A stretch of DNA of 64,000 nt, from assembly GCF_000745975.1 (NCBI RefSeq), contig NZ_JQKJ01000016.1:55202-119201 (forward strand), in the 5' to 3' direction. This document shows, one piece after another, positions 26,515 to 34,984 of this stretch. The notes below the pieces were generated by a model. The model worked only from the letters and a program-made list of their open reading frames with translations. It was not told the origin of the DNA and searched no databases. The position numbers were made by a program, and so were the translations under genes. Source of the DNA: Desulfobacter vibrioformis DSM 8776. Its GTDB lineage: Bacteria > Desulfobacterota > Desulfobacteria > Desulfobacterales > Desulfobacteraceae. Numbering within the stretch: the first letter of the stretch is position 1; each line of letters starts with the position of its first letter.

Positions 26515-26535
26515 GTGTTAGGTGTTAGGTGTTAG
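26515..26535. repeat. Short tandem repeat, three copies of GTGTTAG
   Basis: Three perfect 7-bp units lie in the 120-bp spacer between cca and serB. The copy number may vary between strains. No other feature was seen in this spacer. Confidence 0.7.
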
Positions 26536-26584
26536 GAAATAAAATTCCTATACTTTTTAATTACGCAGTTATGAGGGACAGATT

Positions 26585-27838
26585 ATGGGGGATATTGTTC
26601 TTATCAGCATTACAGGCAAGGACAGGAAAGGGCTCACCGCCCGGGTTTCAACCATCCTTGCCCAGTATCAGGTGACCATTCTGGATATTGGCCAGGCTGT
26701 CATTCATGAACATATCTCCCTGGGCATGCTGGTGGATATTCCATGTTCCCAAAATTTTTCCCTGATGTTCAAGGATCTGATTTTTGAAGGGCATAAGATG
26801 GGGCTGGCCGTGGATGTGGTGCCCGTGGATAGTAATGAATACGAAACCTGGGTCCAGACCCAGAACAAGGAACGCCGGATTATTACGGTCATGGGCCAGG
26901 CCATTACCACAGCCCAGATTTCGGCTGTCTCCTCGGTGATTACCGATCATGATCTCAACATTGATTCCATTACCCGTCTGTCCGGCCGCAGATCCCTGAA
27001 AAAACCTTCCCAATCCCCCATGGCCTGTATCCAGTTTGCCGTGTCCGGCACACCCAGAAGTATCCCAGAGATGAAGGGCAGGTTCATTCACATCTCCCGG
27101 GATCTGGGCATTGATATCTCCTTTCATGAGGACAATATCTACCGTAAAAACCGGAAGCTTGTTGTGTTTGACATGGATTCCACATTGATCCAGGCCGAAG
27201 TCATTGATGAACTGGCAAAACTGGCCGGTGTCGGCGATCAAGTGGCCCAGATCACGGAATCTGCCATGCGCGGGGAAATTGATTTCAAGCAGAGCTTTAG
27301 ACGGCGTGTGGCCTTGCTCAAAGGATTAAAGGAAAAGGATATCCAGGGCCTTGCCCGGACCCTGCCCCTCACCGACGGGGCCGATCTTGTTACCCGGACC
27401 CTGAAGCGGCTGGGCTACAAGCTTGCCATCCTATCCGGCGGTTTTACCTTTGTGGGCAATTATCTTAAACAGACCCTGGGGTTTGATTATGTATTTGCCA
27501 ATACCCTTGAAATAGAAAACGGCGAAGTCACAGGACGGGTTACCGGCGAAATTGTGGACGGCCAGAAAAAGGCAGAGCTTTTACGCCAGCTTGCAAAAAA
27601 AGAAAATCTGTCCATCCAGCAGACCATTGCCGTGGGTGACGGGGCCAATGACCTGCCCATGATTTCCATTGCAGGGCTCGGCGTGGCCTTTAACGCCAAA
27701 CCCATTGTCCGGGAAAAAGCAGCCAATGCCATTTCCACCATGGGCCTGGATGGGCTTTTGTTCCTGCTGGGAATCCATGAACGCGAAATCCCTGACCCGA
27801 ATCCGCCATCTGAAACCATGACTGGATTTATTTCATAA
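26585..27838 (+). CDS. serB: Phosphoserine phosphatase with N-terminal ACT domains
   Basis: A 417-aa protein. Residues about 1-180 form two ACT-like regulatory domains (LISITGKDRKGLTARVSTIL). Residues about 195-400 are the HAD phosphatase, with the catalytic DMDSTL (nucleophile Asp), LAILSGGFT, and GDGANDLPMISIAGLGVAFNAKP. It makes serine from phosphoserine, probably feedback-regulated through ACT. GGGACAGATT-like sequence precedes the ATG. It is monocistronic. Confidence 0.94.
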   Translation: MGDIVLISITGKDRKGLTARVSTILAQYQVTILDIGQAVIHEHISLGMLVDIPCSQNFSLMFKDLIFEGHKMGLAVDVVPVDSNEYETWVQTQNKERRIITVMGQAITTAQISAVSSVITDHDLNIDSITRLSGRRSLKKPSQSPMACIQFAVSGTPRSIPEMKGRFIHISRDLGIDISFHEDNIYRKNRKLVVFDMDSTLIQAEVIDELAKLAGVGDQVAQITESAMRGEIDFKQSFRRRVALLKGLKEKDIQGLARTLPLTDGADLVTRTLKRLGYKLAILSGGFTFVGNYLKQTLGFDYVFANTLEIENGEVTGRVTGEIVDGQKKAELLRQLAKKENLSIQQTIAVGDGANDLPMISIAGLGVAFNAKPIVREKAANAISTMGLDGLLFLLGIHEREIPDPNPPSETMTGFIS

Positions 27839-28345
27839 TACAGCTTGCCGCGCCGCCTGGAGAAGGGAAATGGAAGGTCCGCCTTGCGGTGTACATTAAG
27901 CACAGGACCGCTTTTAGCGCGTTATACATGCGCGGCATCCGACCATTCCGCCATTTCGTCGTCTATCCCCATATTTTCAGCAAGTGCATGGAACATTGGG
28001 AAGCGCGAAAGGTAACAGGATAAGATTTTGGATTTAAGTAGGGGCGGTTATTCTGTTCCAGAAAAATTTTTCGGTTCGGCTGATTGTAGGGAGTTGGCGC
28101 AACCGTTCACTTCTTTTTAAGCCGGATTCAAAACGGTGCCCCCATGCGCTGGGGCAAAATTTTCCTGGTTCCTTGGGATAAAAAAACCATTATTTTTAGT
28201 ATCTTCAGTAAAATCAGGGCTATAATTTAGGGGTATAATTTTTGCTTATCAGCCGGGTATAACCGACATCAAGATGATGCCGAAATTTTTATTCCGGTAA
28301 CGCCTCAGGAGAGAGGTCAGGCCGGCCTATTTTTTAGGAGGCTGA
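27839..28345. other. 507-bp intergenic region with a possible gene remnant on the minus strand
   Basis: No intact gene was found. On the minus strand, about 41 codons ending at a TAA at 27922 read ILSCYLSRFPMFHALAENMG, then IDDEMAEWSDAAHV. This looks protein-like but has no start signal and may be the C-terminus of a lost gene. Before the gene at 28346, AGGAGG lies inside a small hairpin (GCCTATTTTTTAGGAGGC). No riboswitch motif was recognised. Confidence 0.3.
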
Positions 28346-29413
28346 ATGAAAATAGATGATTTTTATGTCAACCTTGATTCATCCCGAACCTATACCCTGA
28401 CCCAAAGTACCCAGGTCAGCAACGCAATTTCATTTCGTTCTGTTTTTGACGATCACCCCCCCAGTGCTGCCACTGAGAACAGTCAATCAGGTATGTTTTC
28501 ACAAGTGTATCCTGTCGCTGAGATTTCAAAAATGGATGAAAGCACTCTTTCCTCCTGGCAGGAAGTGGGAGAACTCTCTTTAACCCAGCAGTTTAAAATC
28601 CGGTTGAATAACCTGCGTCAAATGGCCATAGACATGATTGAACAGGTCAAGAACCGGCTTAACCCCGACGCCAAAACCAATCTGAAAAGCTTAAACCAGG
28701 TTTACACAGGAGCGGGGTCATCTTCGGGCTTCAACATGTTAACCCAATGGGAGCAGACCCGCACCACAACCTTTCGCTATGAAGAGAACGAACAAGTTTC
28801 GGTATCCGCCCAGGGAACCGTCTATACGGCAGATAACCGCCAGATTGACTTTTCCATGGATCTGTTCATGGATCGGCAGTATGTCAATGAATCAACAACC
28901 ACCGAGACCGAAACAGGCTACATGTTCATTGACCCCCTGGTGATCCAGACCGAGGCACAGACCCCCATGCTCCAAGGCGCAGAATTCTGCTTTGACCTGG
29001 ACTGTGACGGAGAAGACGAAAACCTTGCAGGATTATCCCAAGGGTACGCATTTCTGGCACTGGATCTCAACCAAGACGGCATCATCAACGACGGCAGTGA
29101 GCTGTTTGGCCCATCCACGGGGAACGGGTTCCAGGAACTTGCCGATTATGATGACGATGAAAACATGTGGATTGATGAAAATGACGCCATGTTTGACCAG
29201 TTTGTCCTGTGGAACCCCTCATCCGACGAAGCAATGCGCCTGACAAAGCTTAAGGATGCCGATGTGGGTGCCATTTACTTGGGCGAGGTATCATCCCTGT
29301 TCAGCCTGTCATCCCAGGATCAGCAGATGGCTGCTCAGATCACAGACACATCTTTGGCCCTGACCGAATTGGGCGATGTGATGCCGGTGTATGAAATGAA
29401 ATACAAAGTGTAA
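28346..29413 (+). CDS. Hypothetical protein with EF-hand-like calcium-binding segments
   Basis: A 355-aa protein with no signal peptide. Its C-terminal half contains DxDxDG-type loops: FDLDCDGEDENL, LDLNQDGIINDGSELFG and YDDDENMWIDENDAMF. This pattern is shared with large calcium-binding, RTX-like surface proteins of deltaproteobacteria (DxNGDGxIDNGSELFG). The N-terminal half is Gln/Thr-rich and unassigned. The start follows TTAGGAGGCTG. It is monocistronic, bounded by a strong terminator. Calcium binding is inferred from motif only. Confidence 0.7.
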   Translation: MKIDDFYVNLDSSRTYTLTQSTQVSNAISFRSVFDDHPPSAATENSQSGMFSQVYPVAEISKMDESTLSSWQEVGELSLTQQFKIRLNNLRQMAIDMIEQVKNRLNPDAKTNLKSLNQVYTGAGSSSGFNMLTQWEQTRTTTFRYEENEQVSVSAQGTVYTADNRQIDFSMDLFMDRQYVNESTTTETETGYMFIDPLVIQTEAQTPMLQGAEFCFDLDCDGEDENLAGLSQGYAFLALDLNQDGIINDGSELFGPSTGNGFQELADYDDDENMWIDENDAMFDQFVLWNPSSDEAMRLTKLKDADVGAIYLGEVSSLFSLSSQDQQMAAQITDTSLALTELGDVMPVYEMKYKV

Positions 29414-29432
29414 AAAAAGTTTGTACAAAAAT

Positions 29433-29467
29433 AAGCTTGCACCGTTCTCATGCTTCGGTGCAAGCTT
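29433..29467. terminator. Strong bidirectional terminator
   Basis: A 12-bp perfect stem AAGCTTGCACCG / CGGTGCAAGCTT (29433-29444, 29456-29467) with an 11-nt loop. It has an A-rich run before it and AAAAT after it, and sits between the EF-hand-like gene and the tetR remnant. Confidence 0.8.
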
Positions 29468-29533
29468 AAAATCTTTCCATCGCCCACAACAGTGTTATGA
29501 CGTGCAAGGGATTATTTCATCAAGTATCTTTGG

Positions 29534-29740
29534 TCACTGTTTTTCCCAGCAGCAGGTATGATCAAATGATCTAAGACCGCTTTGTTTAGTGACGGCGGCT
29601 TTTTCCGCAATTTTATCCATAATAGCACTGATAACGCCGCTGCACGGAAAGATCTCCTGCGCGGCCTGAATAATCCTTTGCAGCTTATTCTGCTCTATCT
29701 TGCTTATGATACGTTCATGCAGGGTCCAATTCTCGAACAT
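29534..29740 (-). pseudogene. TetR-family regulator, truncated after the DNA-binding domain
   Basis: A 68-codon frame reads KLQRIIQAAQEIFPCSGVIS, then AIMDKIAEKAAVTKQ, the standard TetR N-terminal helix-turn-helix (ILxAAxxLF...DIAxxAGVxK). Straight after the recognition helix begins, the sequence becomes unrelated (SGLRSFDHTCC) and stops. The ligand-binding domain, about 130 residues in the family, is absent, and the strong terminator lies just beyond. It is divergent to the SLC13 transporter with a perfect palindrome between, the typical layout of a local repressor that has been lost. Confidence 0.65.
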
Positions 29741-29771
29741 AAAACCATACCGATCGGTATGGTTTTATGTT
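29736..29771. promoter_or_regulatory. Perfect 36-bp palindromic operator
   Basis: The 18-nt arm AACATAAAACCATACCGA is followed immediately by its exact reverse complement. The palindrome overlaps the tetR-remnant start codon and the TTGACA (29770-29775) of a promoter reading toward the transporter (TACCGT 17 bp downstream). It is a probable TetR-type binding site. Confidence 0.75.
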
Positions 29772-29846
29772 GACATTGTCATGGCTTTAGCCTACCGTAT
29801 GCATCATACTATTAAGTATGATATCGAACAAGGAGAGAAGAATATC

Positions 29847-31220
29847 ATGAAACAAATACGACATATTATCTCGTTACTATCGGTTCTGTCTGGGATTGTC
29901 CTTTATCTGGCAGGGCCGATAATGCTCACCAAAACACAGAGTATGACGGCAGCGTTGACTCTTGTGGCAGTGGTCTTCTGGATAACCGGCTCCATCCCTC
30001 AACATGTGACGGCTTTGCTCGTGTTTCTTGTAACGATGCTGTTTTCCATAGTACCGGCGGATATTATTTTTTCCGGATTTTTTTCCACTGCGTTTTGGCT
30101 GGTTTTTGCCGGGCTAGTGATTGGCATAGGAATCAATGGAACTGGCCTGGGGACGCGGATAGCAGGCAAGATATCAACCTATCTCTGCAACAGCTATTCC
30201 AGATTGATCTTCGGGCTAGTGCTGATCGGGATTCTTTTCAGTTTCCTCATGCCTTCAGCCATGGGCCGGGTCGTACTGCTTGTTCCGATTGCCGAGGCCA
30301 TTGCCCGCTATTTTGGATTTGAAAAAGATACAAACGGGTATACCGGTGTAATTCTCGCCTGTATTTTGGGATCGTATATTCCCGCCTTCTCGATTCTTCC
30401 CTCCAATATACCCAATATGGTTCTAGCGGGGATGTCCGAATCGTTATATCAGTATTCACCATTATACGGTGAATACCTCCTGCTCCATTTTCCTGTTCTG
30501 GGACTTCTCAAAGCCGCCATCGTTGCTGGCTTGATCCTGTTCTTCTATCCCGATGTTCCGCATATGGATAACCAAAGTATTCTGGAAACAAAATCCATGT
30601 CCAAGAAGGAAATAATCCTATCACTGGTTTTGCTTCTGCTCATTGCGCTCTGGGTAACGGATGGTTATCACCATATCTCTCCGGCCTGGATTGCATTGGC
30701 CGGAGCTGTTTTTTTAATGCTTCCTTTGGTGGGTATCATTGATCCAGGACAGTTCAATGAAAAAATTAATTACAGTTCGTTATTTTTTGTGGCTGCCATC
30801 CTGGGGCTGGGGCGACTTATCAATTATTCCGGTCTGGGAGAAGTACTGGCAAGTTCTGCAATATCCTCCTTGCCGTTAAATCCTCAGACGCCATTTATCA
30901 ACTATGCTTTGTTAACGCTCACCGCGGCGATAACCGGAATTGTCACGACTTTGCCGGGAATCCCGGTGGTACTGACTCCTTTGGCTGGAGGCCTGGCACA
31001 TGCCACTGGTTTTACGCTTCAATCCGTCTTGATGACTCAGGTCATCGGTTTTTCGATCATCATTTTTCCTTATCAGGCACCCCCTCTTATTGTTGGCATG
31101 CAAATGGCGCAGGTAAAACACAAAGAAGCGTTTAAGGTGTGCATAAGCCTTGCACTTGTTACGTTTCTCCTGCTCCTGATCATTAATTACTTTTGGTGGC
31201 GGCTGCTTGGCTGGCTGTAA
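29847..31220 (+). CDS. SLC13/DASS-family anion (dicarboxylate/sulfate) transporter
   Basis: A 457-aa inner-membrane protein with about 11-12 hydrophobic helices in two repeats. Family features are the hairpin-like GTGLGTRIAGKI, SAMGRVVLLVPIAEAIARYFGF, LPSNIPNMVLAG, and C-terminal GIPVVLTPLAGGLAHATGF and YQAPPLIVGMQM. The start at 29847 (MKQIRHIISLL, with AGGAG upstream) is preferred to the open frame from 29700, which would run through the operator. The probable substrate is a divalent anion; the coupling ion is unknown. Expression was presumably controlled by the divergent, now truncated TetR. Confidence 0.85.
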   Translation: MKQIRHIISLLSVLSGIVLYLAGPIMLTKTQSMTAALTLVAVVFWITGSIPQHVTALLVFLVTMLFSIVPADIIFSGFFSTAFWLVFAGLVIGIGINGTGLGTRIAGKISTYLCNSYSRLIFGLVLIGILFSFLMPSAMGRVVLLVPIAEAIARYFGFEKDTNGYTGVILACILGSYIPAFSILPSNIPNMVLAGMSESLYQYSPLYGEYLLLHFPVLGLLKAAIVAGLILFFYPDVPHMDNQSILETKSMSKKEIILSLVLLLLIALWVTDGYHHISPAWIALAGAVFLMLPLVGIIDPGQFNEKINYSSLFFVAAILGLGRLINYSGLGEVLASSAISSLPLNPQTPFINYALLTLTAAITGIVTTLPGIPVVLTPLAGGLAHATGFTLQSVLMTQVIGFSIIIFPYQAPPLIVGMQMAQVKHKEAFKVCISLALVTFLLLLIINYFWWRLLGWL

Positions 31221-31264
31221 AAACTTTATCGGTTCCCGGCACCATATTTTTTACACAAAGCCAT

Positions 31265-32398
31265 TCAGACCACCTCCCTTAGTGCATTTACAAAGGTTTG
31301 AATGTCCTCTTCCCGGTGCAGAGCGGTCAAGCCCAGCCTCAATATCGCCTTTCCCAAGGGCACTGTGGGAAAACGGGCCGAAAAAGCCAGGATGCCCCGG
31401 GAAAGAAGATCCTGGGAGACTTGTGTTGCTTTTTTCTCATCTCCCATCAGCACAGATATGATATGGGCGTCTCCAACCACCTGGAATCCTTCCCGGATAA
31501 GTGTTTCCCCCATGGACGCACTGACATCCTTTAAGGTTTTCCGGACGTTGTCGCCCTGCTCCACAAGTTCCAGGGCATCCACGGCAGCCAGGGCATGGGC
31601 CTGGGGAAGGGAGGTGGTGTAGATAAGCGGGGAGGCGAAATTCATGAGATACTCCTTTACCCCATACGGCAGCAGCACAAAGGCGCCAAACAGCCCCAGG
31701 GCCTTGCCAAAGGTGCCAAGGGCTATATCCGTCACCCCATGGGCAATTCCCCTGCCTTTGTCTCCCAGGACGCCAAAGGCATGGGCTTCATCCACAACAC
31801 CGTAGAATCCATATTTTTTCTTTAAATCCCCAAATCTTTTTACGGGCAAAAGATCCCCGTCCATGCTGAACAAAGATTCAGTAACAACGGCTTTGTTTTC
31901 CAAAATCCCAGCTTCCAGGCGCTTTTCCAGATGTCCCAGGTTGTTGTGGCGATATCCCTTAAGAGACGCACCGCTTAAGGAGATTCCCTTGACGCAGCTT
32001 GCATGCACATGCTTGTCAAAGATAAGGGTGTCTCCCTTTTCAAACAAGGTTGAGAGAATGGCCAGGTTTGCCTGAAATCCGCTGGAAAAGAAGATGGCAT
32101 CTTCATACCCGAAATAATCGGCAAAAATTTTTTCAGCCCGGCAGATGGTTTGGTAGTTTCCCGCCACCAAACGGGATGAGGAGGCGGAAGAACCTTCAGC
32201 CTTAAAATGTTTTCCCACCTGGGCAGCAAGATGGTGTGACGACCCCAGCCCCAGATAGTCGTTGGAGGCAAAGCTCAGGACCTTTTGGCCTCTGATGGTT
32301 ACAAATCTGCCATCCCTTTTCTCGATGACCGGGGGATTCCGGTGCAGTCCCTCCAGTTGCCGGAGTTTCAGACGGTCCCTGAAGCGCTTGTCAAACAT
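31265..32398 (-). CDS. bioF: Alpha-oxoamine synthase, 8-amino-7-oxononanoate synthase-like
   Basis: A 377-aa PLP enzyme of the AONS/KBL/SPT family. Motifs are FASNDYLGLGSS, SSGFQANLAILS, VTESLFSMDGDLLPV, VVDEAHAFGVLGDKGRG and the PLP Lys in GTFGKALGLFGAF. The SNDYLGL form is typical of BioF, which condenses pimeloyl-ACP with alanine. Close relatives make other alpha-oxoamines (aminoketones, sphingoid or sulfonolipid bases). AGGGAGG 7 nt before the ATG supports this start even though it overlaps the upstream hotdog gene by 31 bp. It is the last gene of the FAS-like operon, so its acyl donor is probably made there. Confidence 0.87.
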   Translation of the reverse strand: MFDKRFRDRLKLRQLEGLHRNPPVIEKRDGRFVTIRGQKVLSFASNDYLGLGSSHHLAAQVGKHFKAEGSSASSSRLVAGNYQTICRAEKIFADYFGYEDAIFFSSGFQANLAILSTLFEKGDTLIFDKHVHASCVKGISLSGASLKGYRHNNLGHLEKRLEAGILENKAVVTESLFSMDGDLLPVKRFGDLKKKYGFYGVVDEAHAFGVLGDKGRGIAHGVTDIALGTFGKALGLFGAFVLLPYGVKEYLMNFASPLIYTTSLPQAHALAAVDALELVEQGDNVRKTLKDVSASMGETLIREGFQVVGDAHIISVLMGDEKKATQVSQDLLSRGILAFSARFPTVPLGKAILRLGLTALHREEDIQTFVNALREVV

Positions 32399-32817
32399 TG
32401 AAACACCTCCCTGTATCTCGTTGTCAGAACCTCTTTTTCAAAGGTGTCATCATACTCTTTCACGGAGAAAAGAAACCTTCCCATAAGCGGATCTTCCCAG
32501 ATTCCCGATACTGTGAGATCGTAGGAAAATGCCGCCTGGCTGCGCACCAGCAGCCTGCCTGAAAGCTCCAGGAGCCCGGAGATGCGGCGTTCACTTGGAA
32601 GGGAGAAGCACTCCACCTTAAGTAGAAAAGCATGTTTTGAAAAATCACACAACCAGCGGACATGGAGGGCTCCCAGCTGGGCCAGGGACTCCATGGCCAC
32701 AAAGGCCGGCTGGTCAACAAAAGCTGCCGTTCCCCCAATCATCCCTTTATCAAGATCTGTCACTGAAGTCAGAAGATGAAAACCGTCCATCTGGGTATTG
32801 ATATCTATTCTCTCCAT
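32368..32817 (-). CDS. Hotdog-fold protein, FabZ-like, lacking the catalytic-His segment
   Basis: A 149-aa protein resembling 3-hydroxyacyl-ACP dehydratases: FHLLTSVTDLDKGMIGGTAA, then FVDQPAFVAMESLAQLGALHVRW. The MESLAQLGAL helix keeps the FabZ catalytic Glu (ExxAQ), but the HFPGxPxxPG segment that carries the catalytic His is missing, with FVDQPAF in its place. It overlaps the ketosynthase and synthase genes on either side. The other hotdog gene in the operon (35715-36017) shows the reverse pattern, so the two may complement each other at a dimer interface; this is inference. Confidence 0.7.
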   Translation of the reverse strand: MERIDINTQMDGFHLLTSVTDLDKGMIGGTAAFVDQPAFVAMESLAQLGALHVRWLCDFSKHAFLLKVECFSLPSERRISGLLELSGRLLVRSQAAFSYDLTVSGIWEDPLMGRFLFSVKEYDDTFEKEVLTTRYREVFQCLTSASGTV

Positions 32818-33974
32818 TTTTTAACCACCAGGGCAGCGTTTTGACCGCCAAACCCGAAATTCTGGAGAAGCAGGGTGTTAAAAGAAGTTTCCCGGTTCTC
32901 TGCCGTGAAGTTCAGATAAGTGGAGGATGGATCTTTTAGATTTCTTACGGCGGGAAGAATACCCTTTTTCATAAGGCAGAGACCAATTGCAAGCTCCACC
33001 ACTCCGCAGGCCGTGGAAAGATGCCCGATCCAGGATTTCAATGCTATGATCTGCGGGGATTTTGGGGCAAACATACGTTCCATAAGGGCCGTTTCCATTG
33101 CATCATTGAGTTGGGTTCCCGTGCCGTGAGTGGAGACCACATCAATTTTATCAAATGGGAGTTCTGCCTGTGTAAGGGCCTTTTGTACGGCCTTTTCCAT
33201 CCAGATCCCGGAGGACTCCGGGGCTGTCATGTTTCCACCGTCCATGGATGCGCCGGCCCCTGCAACCTCTGCCAGAATATCGGCACCCCGTTTTTTTGCA
33301 TGATCCAGGGATTCAAGAATCACAAACCCGCCCCCCTCACCCATGACAAACCCCTTGCGGCCAAGATCAAAGGGCCTATAAACCTTGGCCGGATCTCCCT
33401 TTTCCGTACAAAGGGCTCCGGCCATCTTGTATGCCAGGGCAGCTCCCGGATTGATTCGGCTGTCGCCTCCCCCTGCCAGGGCCAGATCAAGATTGCCGTT
33501 CCTGATTTTTTGAAACGCCTCCCCCACCACCTGAAGCGTGGTGGCGCAGGCGGTGCTTATGGTGAAGCTTTCTCCGTGGATACCCACAAGATCTGCAATG
33601 GCTGCAGCCGCTGTATTCGGGAGAAATTTCAGAATCCAGAGCGCGGAACGCGCTTCCTGGTCAAGGTTTGGACCCGCACCGGTGAAGAGCCCCGCATGTT
33701 CAAGCATATTACCGGACAGGCCGGAGCCTTTGACGGCCCTGAGGGCTGCAGCCACACCAAGGGCGGCTCCCCGGTTGAGATAACGGGCGTTTTTATATCT
33801 TCCGGTATTGGTTTTCAGGTTAAAATCCGGCACCTGTGCAACCACCAGATCAAGGTCAAAGTCTGCCCTTTTAAAAGCGGTCCTGTTCTCCACCATGGCA
33901 GAGATCACCTCCTTTCCGCTGTTCCCCAGGGGTGAGAAAAAAGCGGACCCGGTAATTACCACACGCGGTTTCAT
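32805..33974 (-). CDS. Beta-ketoacyl-ACP synthase, FabF-like
   Basis: A 389-aa condensing enzyme of the KAS II fold. The active-site Cys is in STACATTLQVV, the two His in STHGTGTQLND and LKSWIGHLSTACG, so the Cys-His-His triad and the upstream Lys are intact. A GEGGGFVILE loop and the C-terminal NFGFGGQNAALVVKK are seen. It extends acyl-ACP with malonyl-ACP. It abuts the nitroreductase stop (TAG ATG) and overlaps the next gene by 13 bp. The sequence is divergent from typical housekeeping FabF, consistent with a dedicated secondary pathway. Confidence 0.87.
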   Translation of the reverse strand: MKPRVVITGSAFFSPLGNSGKEVISAMVENRTAFKRADFDLDLVVAQVPDFNLKTNTGRYKNARYLNRGAALGVAAALRAVKGSGLSGNMLEHAGLFTGAGPNLDQEARSALWILKFLPNTAAAAIADLVGIHGESFTISTACATTLQVVGEAFQKIRNGNLDLALAGGGDSRINPGAALAYKMAGALCTEKGDPAKVYRPFDLGRKGFVMGEGGGFVILESLDHAKKRGADILAEVAGAGASMDGGNMTAPESSGIWMEKAVQKALTQAELPFDKIDVVSTHGTGTQLNDAMETALMERMFAPKSPQIIALKSWIGHLSTACGVVELAIGLCLMKKGILPAVRNLKDPSSTYLNFTAENRETSFNTLLLQNFGFGGQNAALVVKKWRE

Positions 33975-34616
33975 CTAAACCTTCCTATAGATCTCCATGG
34001 GTTGTTTTCGTTCCGGGGCAGCCGGATATTCATCCGGGAATCCCGCAGTTAAAAAGCATCGAATCAACAGATTTTCACTCCCGGGAATGGCGTTCTCTCT
34101 CTTAAGGAAATGGAGGGGTGCAGTCAAGATACAGGTTCCCAGGCCAAGCGCCACCGCTTTTAACATAAATAACTGGAGAGAAAGCCCCAAAGAGATATCG
34201 CATCCCATGGTTTCAAGCGCTTTCCCCTCCATGAGTCCCGCACGGTTCAATCTTCCGGAAAAACTGTCTCCTTGTTTTTCCACACCCACGGCAAACAGGG
34301 CCGGTGCATGGAACATGAACCGGGAGTAACGCCAATAGTGATTCAAAATGTTGATGGCTTTCCGGGGTTTTTCCAGGGATGTCGCCTGGGCCAGCATATT
34401 CCGGTATCCTGTTTCCATATTCTTGAAAATCCCCTGGCGTAATTCAGAAGAAACCATGTGAAGATATCTCACCGGCTGGCTGTTGGATGGAGAAGGGGCA
34501 TTTCCGGCCGAGGCCACCATATCCAGGATATGGGAGTCAGGAACCTTTTCACCGGTATATTTTCTGATGCTTCTCCTGGCCGCCACCAAAGAGTCAAAGT
34601 CTGTGGTCATCAGCAT
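33975..34616 (-). CDS. Nitroreductase-family FMN oxidoreductase
   Basis: A 213-aa protein with the nitroreductase N-terminus (VAARRSIRKYTGEKVPD, FMN-phosphate-binding Arg-rich RRSIR), NAPSPSNSQPVRYLHMV and the C-terminal GLGTCILTAP. These enzymes reduce or oxidise substrates with bound FMN and NAD(P)H. In this operon it could act as an enoyl reductase or modify an acyl-ACP intermediate, which is speculation. Two ATGs (34616, 34610) are possible; the second makes a TGATG overlap with the ACP stop. Confidence 0.82.
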   Translation of the reverse strand: MLMTTDFDSLVAARRSIRKYTGEKVPDSHILDMVASAGNAPSPSNSQPVRYLHMVSSELRQGIFKNMETGYRNMLAQATSLEKPRKAINILNHYWRYSRFMFHAPALFAVGVEKQGDSFSGRLNRAGLMEGKALETMGCDISLGLSLQLFMLKAVALGLGTCILTAPLHFLKRENAIPGSENLLIRCFLTAGFPDEYPAAPERKQPMEIYRKV

Positions 34617-34972
34617 AAATATTCCACATAGGAAACAATATCCCGAACCTTTAGAACCGGTCCCTCATTTAACTCATCCAGCATCTCTTCCACGCGTTCC
34701 TGCTTAAGGTGGGGAAGTTTTTCCACAATTGCAAGTACAGGGTTCAGGCCGTTTTCCCCTGCATCCAAGATGATGCTCCGCAGCTTTCTGAGGAAAATAT
34801 CATCGTCCTGAACCTCGATCTCAAATTTTAAAGAAAGTTCCAGGGCCACCTCCAGAAGATCAATGGATTCCGCAGTAAGCTCCCGCATAAGGTAACTGTC
34901 CGGAAAAATCTCCTCTTTATCAAAATCTAAAATCTCCGCCAGGATTTCCCTGACTTTTTCAAAGGTACTCAT
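34610..34972 (-). CDS. Acyl carrier protein
   Basis: A 120-aa acidic protein. The phosphopantetheine Ser lies in ELTAESIDLLEVALELSLKF, the standard helix-2 start (here ESID in place of DSLD). FDKEEIFPDSYLMREL matches the preceding loop. The length is about 40 residues greater than a standard ACP because of a C-terminal extension, which may mediate partner specificity. It carries intermediates for the adjacent ketosynthase, reductase and hotdog proteins. Confidence 0.85.
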   Translation of the reverse strand: MSTFEKVREILAEILDFDKEEIFPDSYLMRELTAESIDLLEVALELSLKFEIEVQDDDIFLRKLRSIILDAGENGLNPVLAIVEKLPHLKQERVEEMLDELNEGPVLKVRDIVSYVEYLC

Positions 34973-34984
34973 TTGTAATACTCC

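Noticed and set aside
27839..28345. c-di-GMP or other riboswitch before the EF-hand-like gene
   Set aside because: None of the conserved aptamer motifs was found; the only structure is a small hairpin at the ribosome site.
33021..33935. 304-codon plus-strand frame
   Set aside because: Shadow of the ketosynthase gene; composition and lack of a ribosome site argue against coding.
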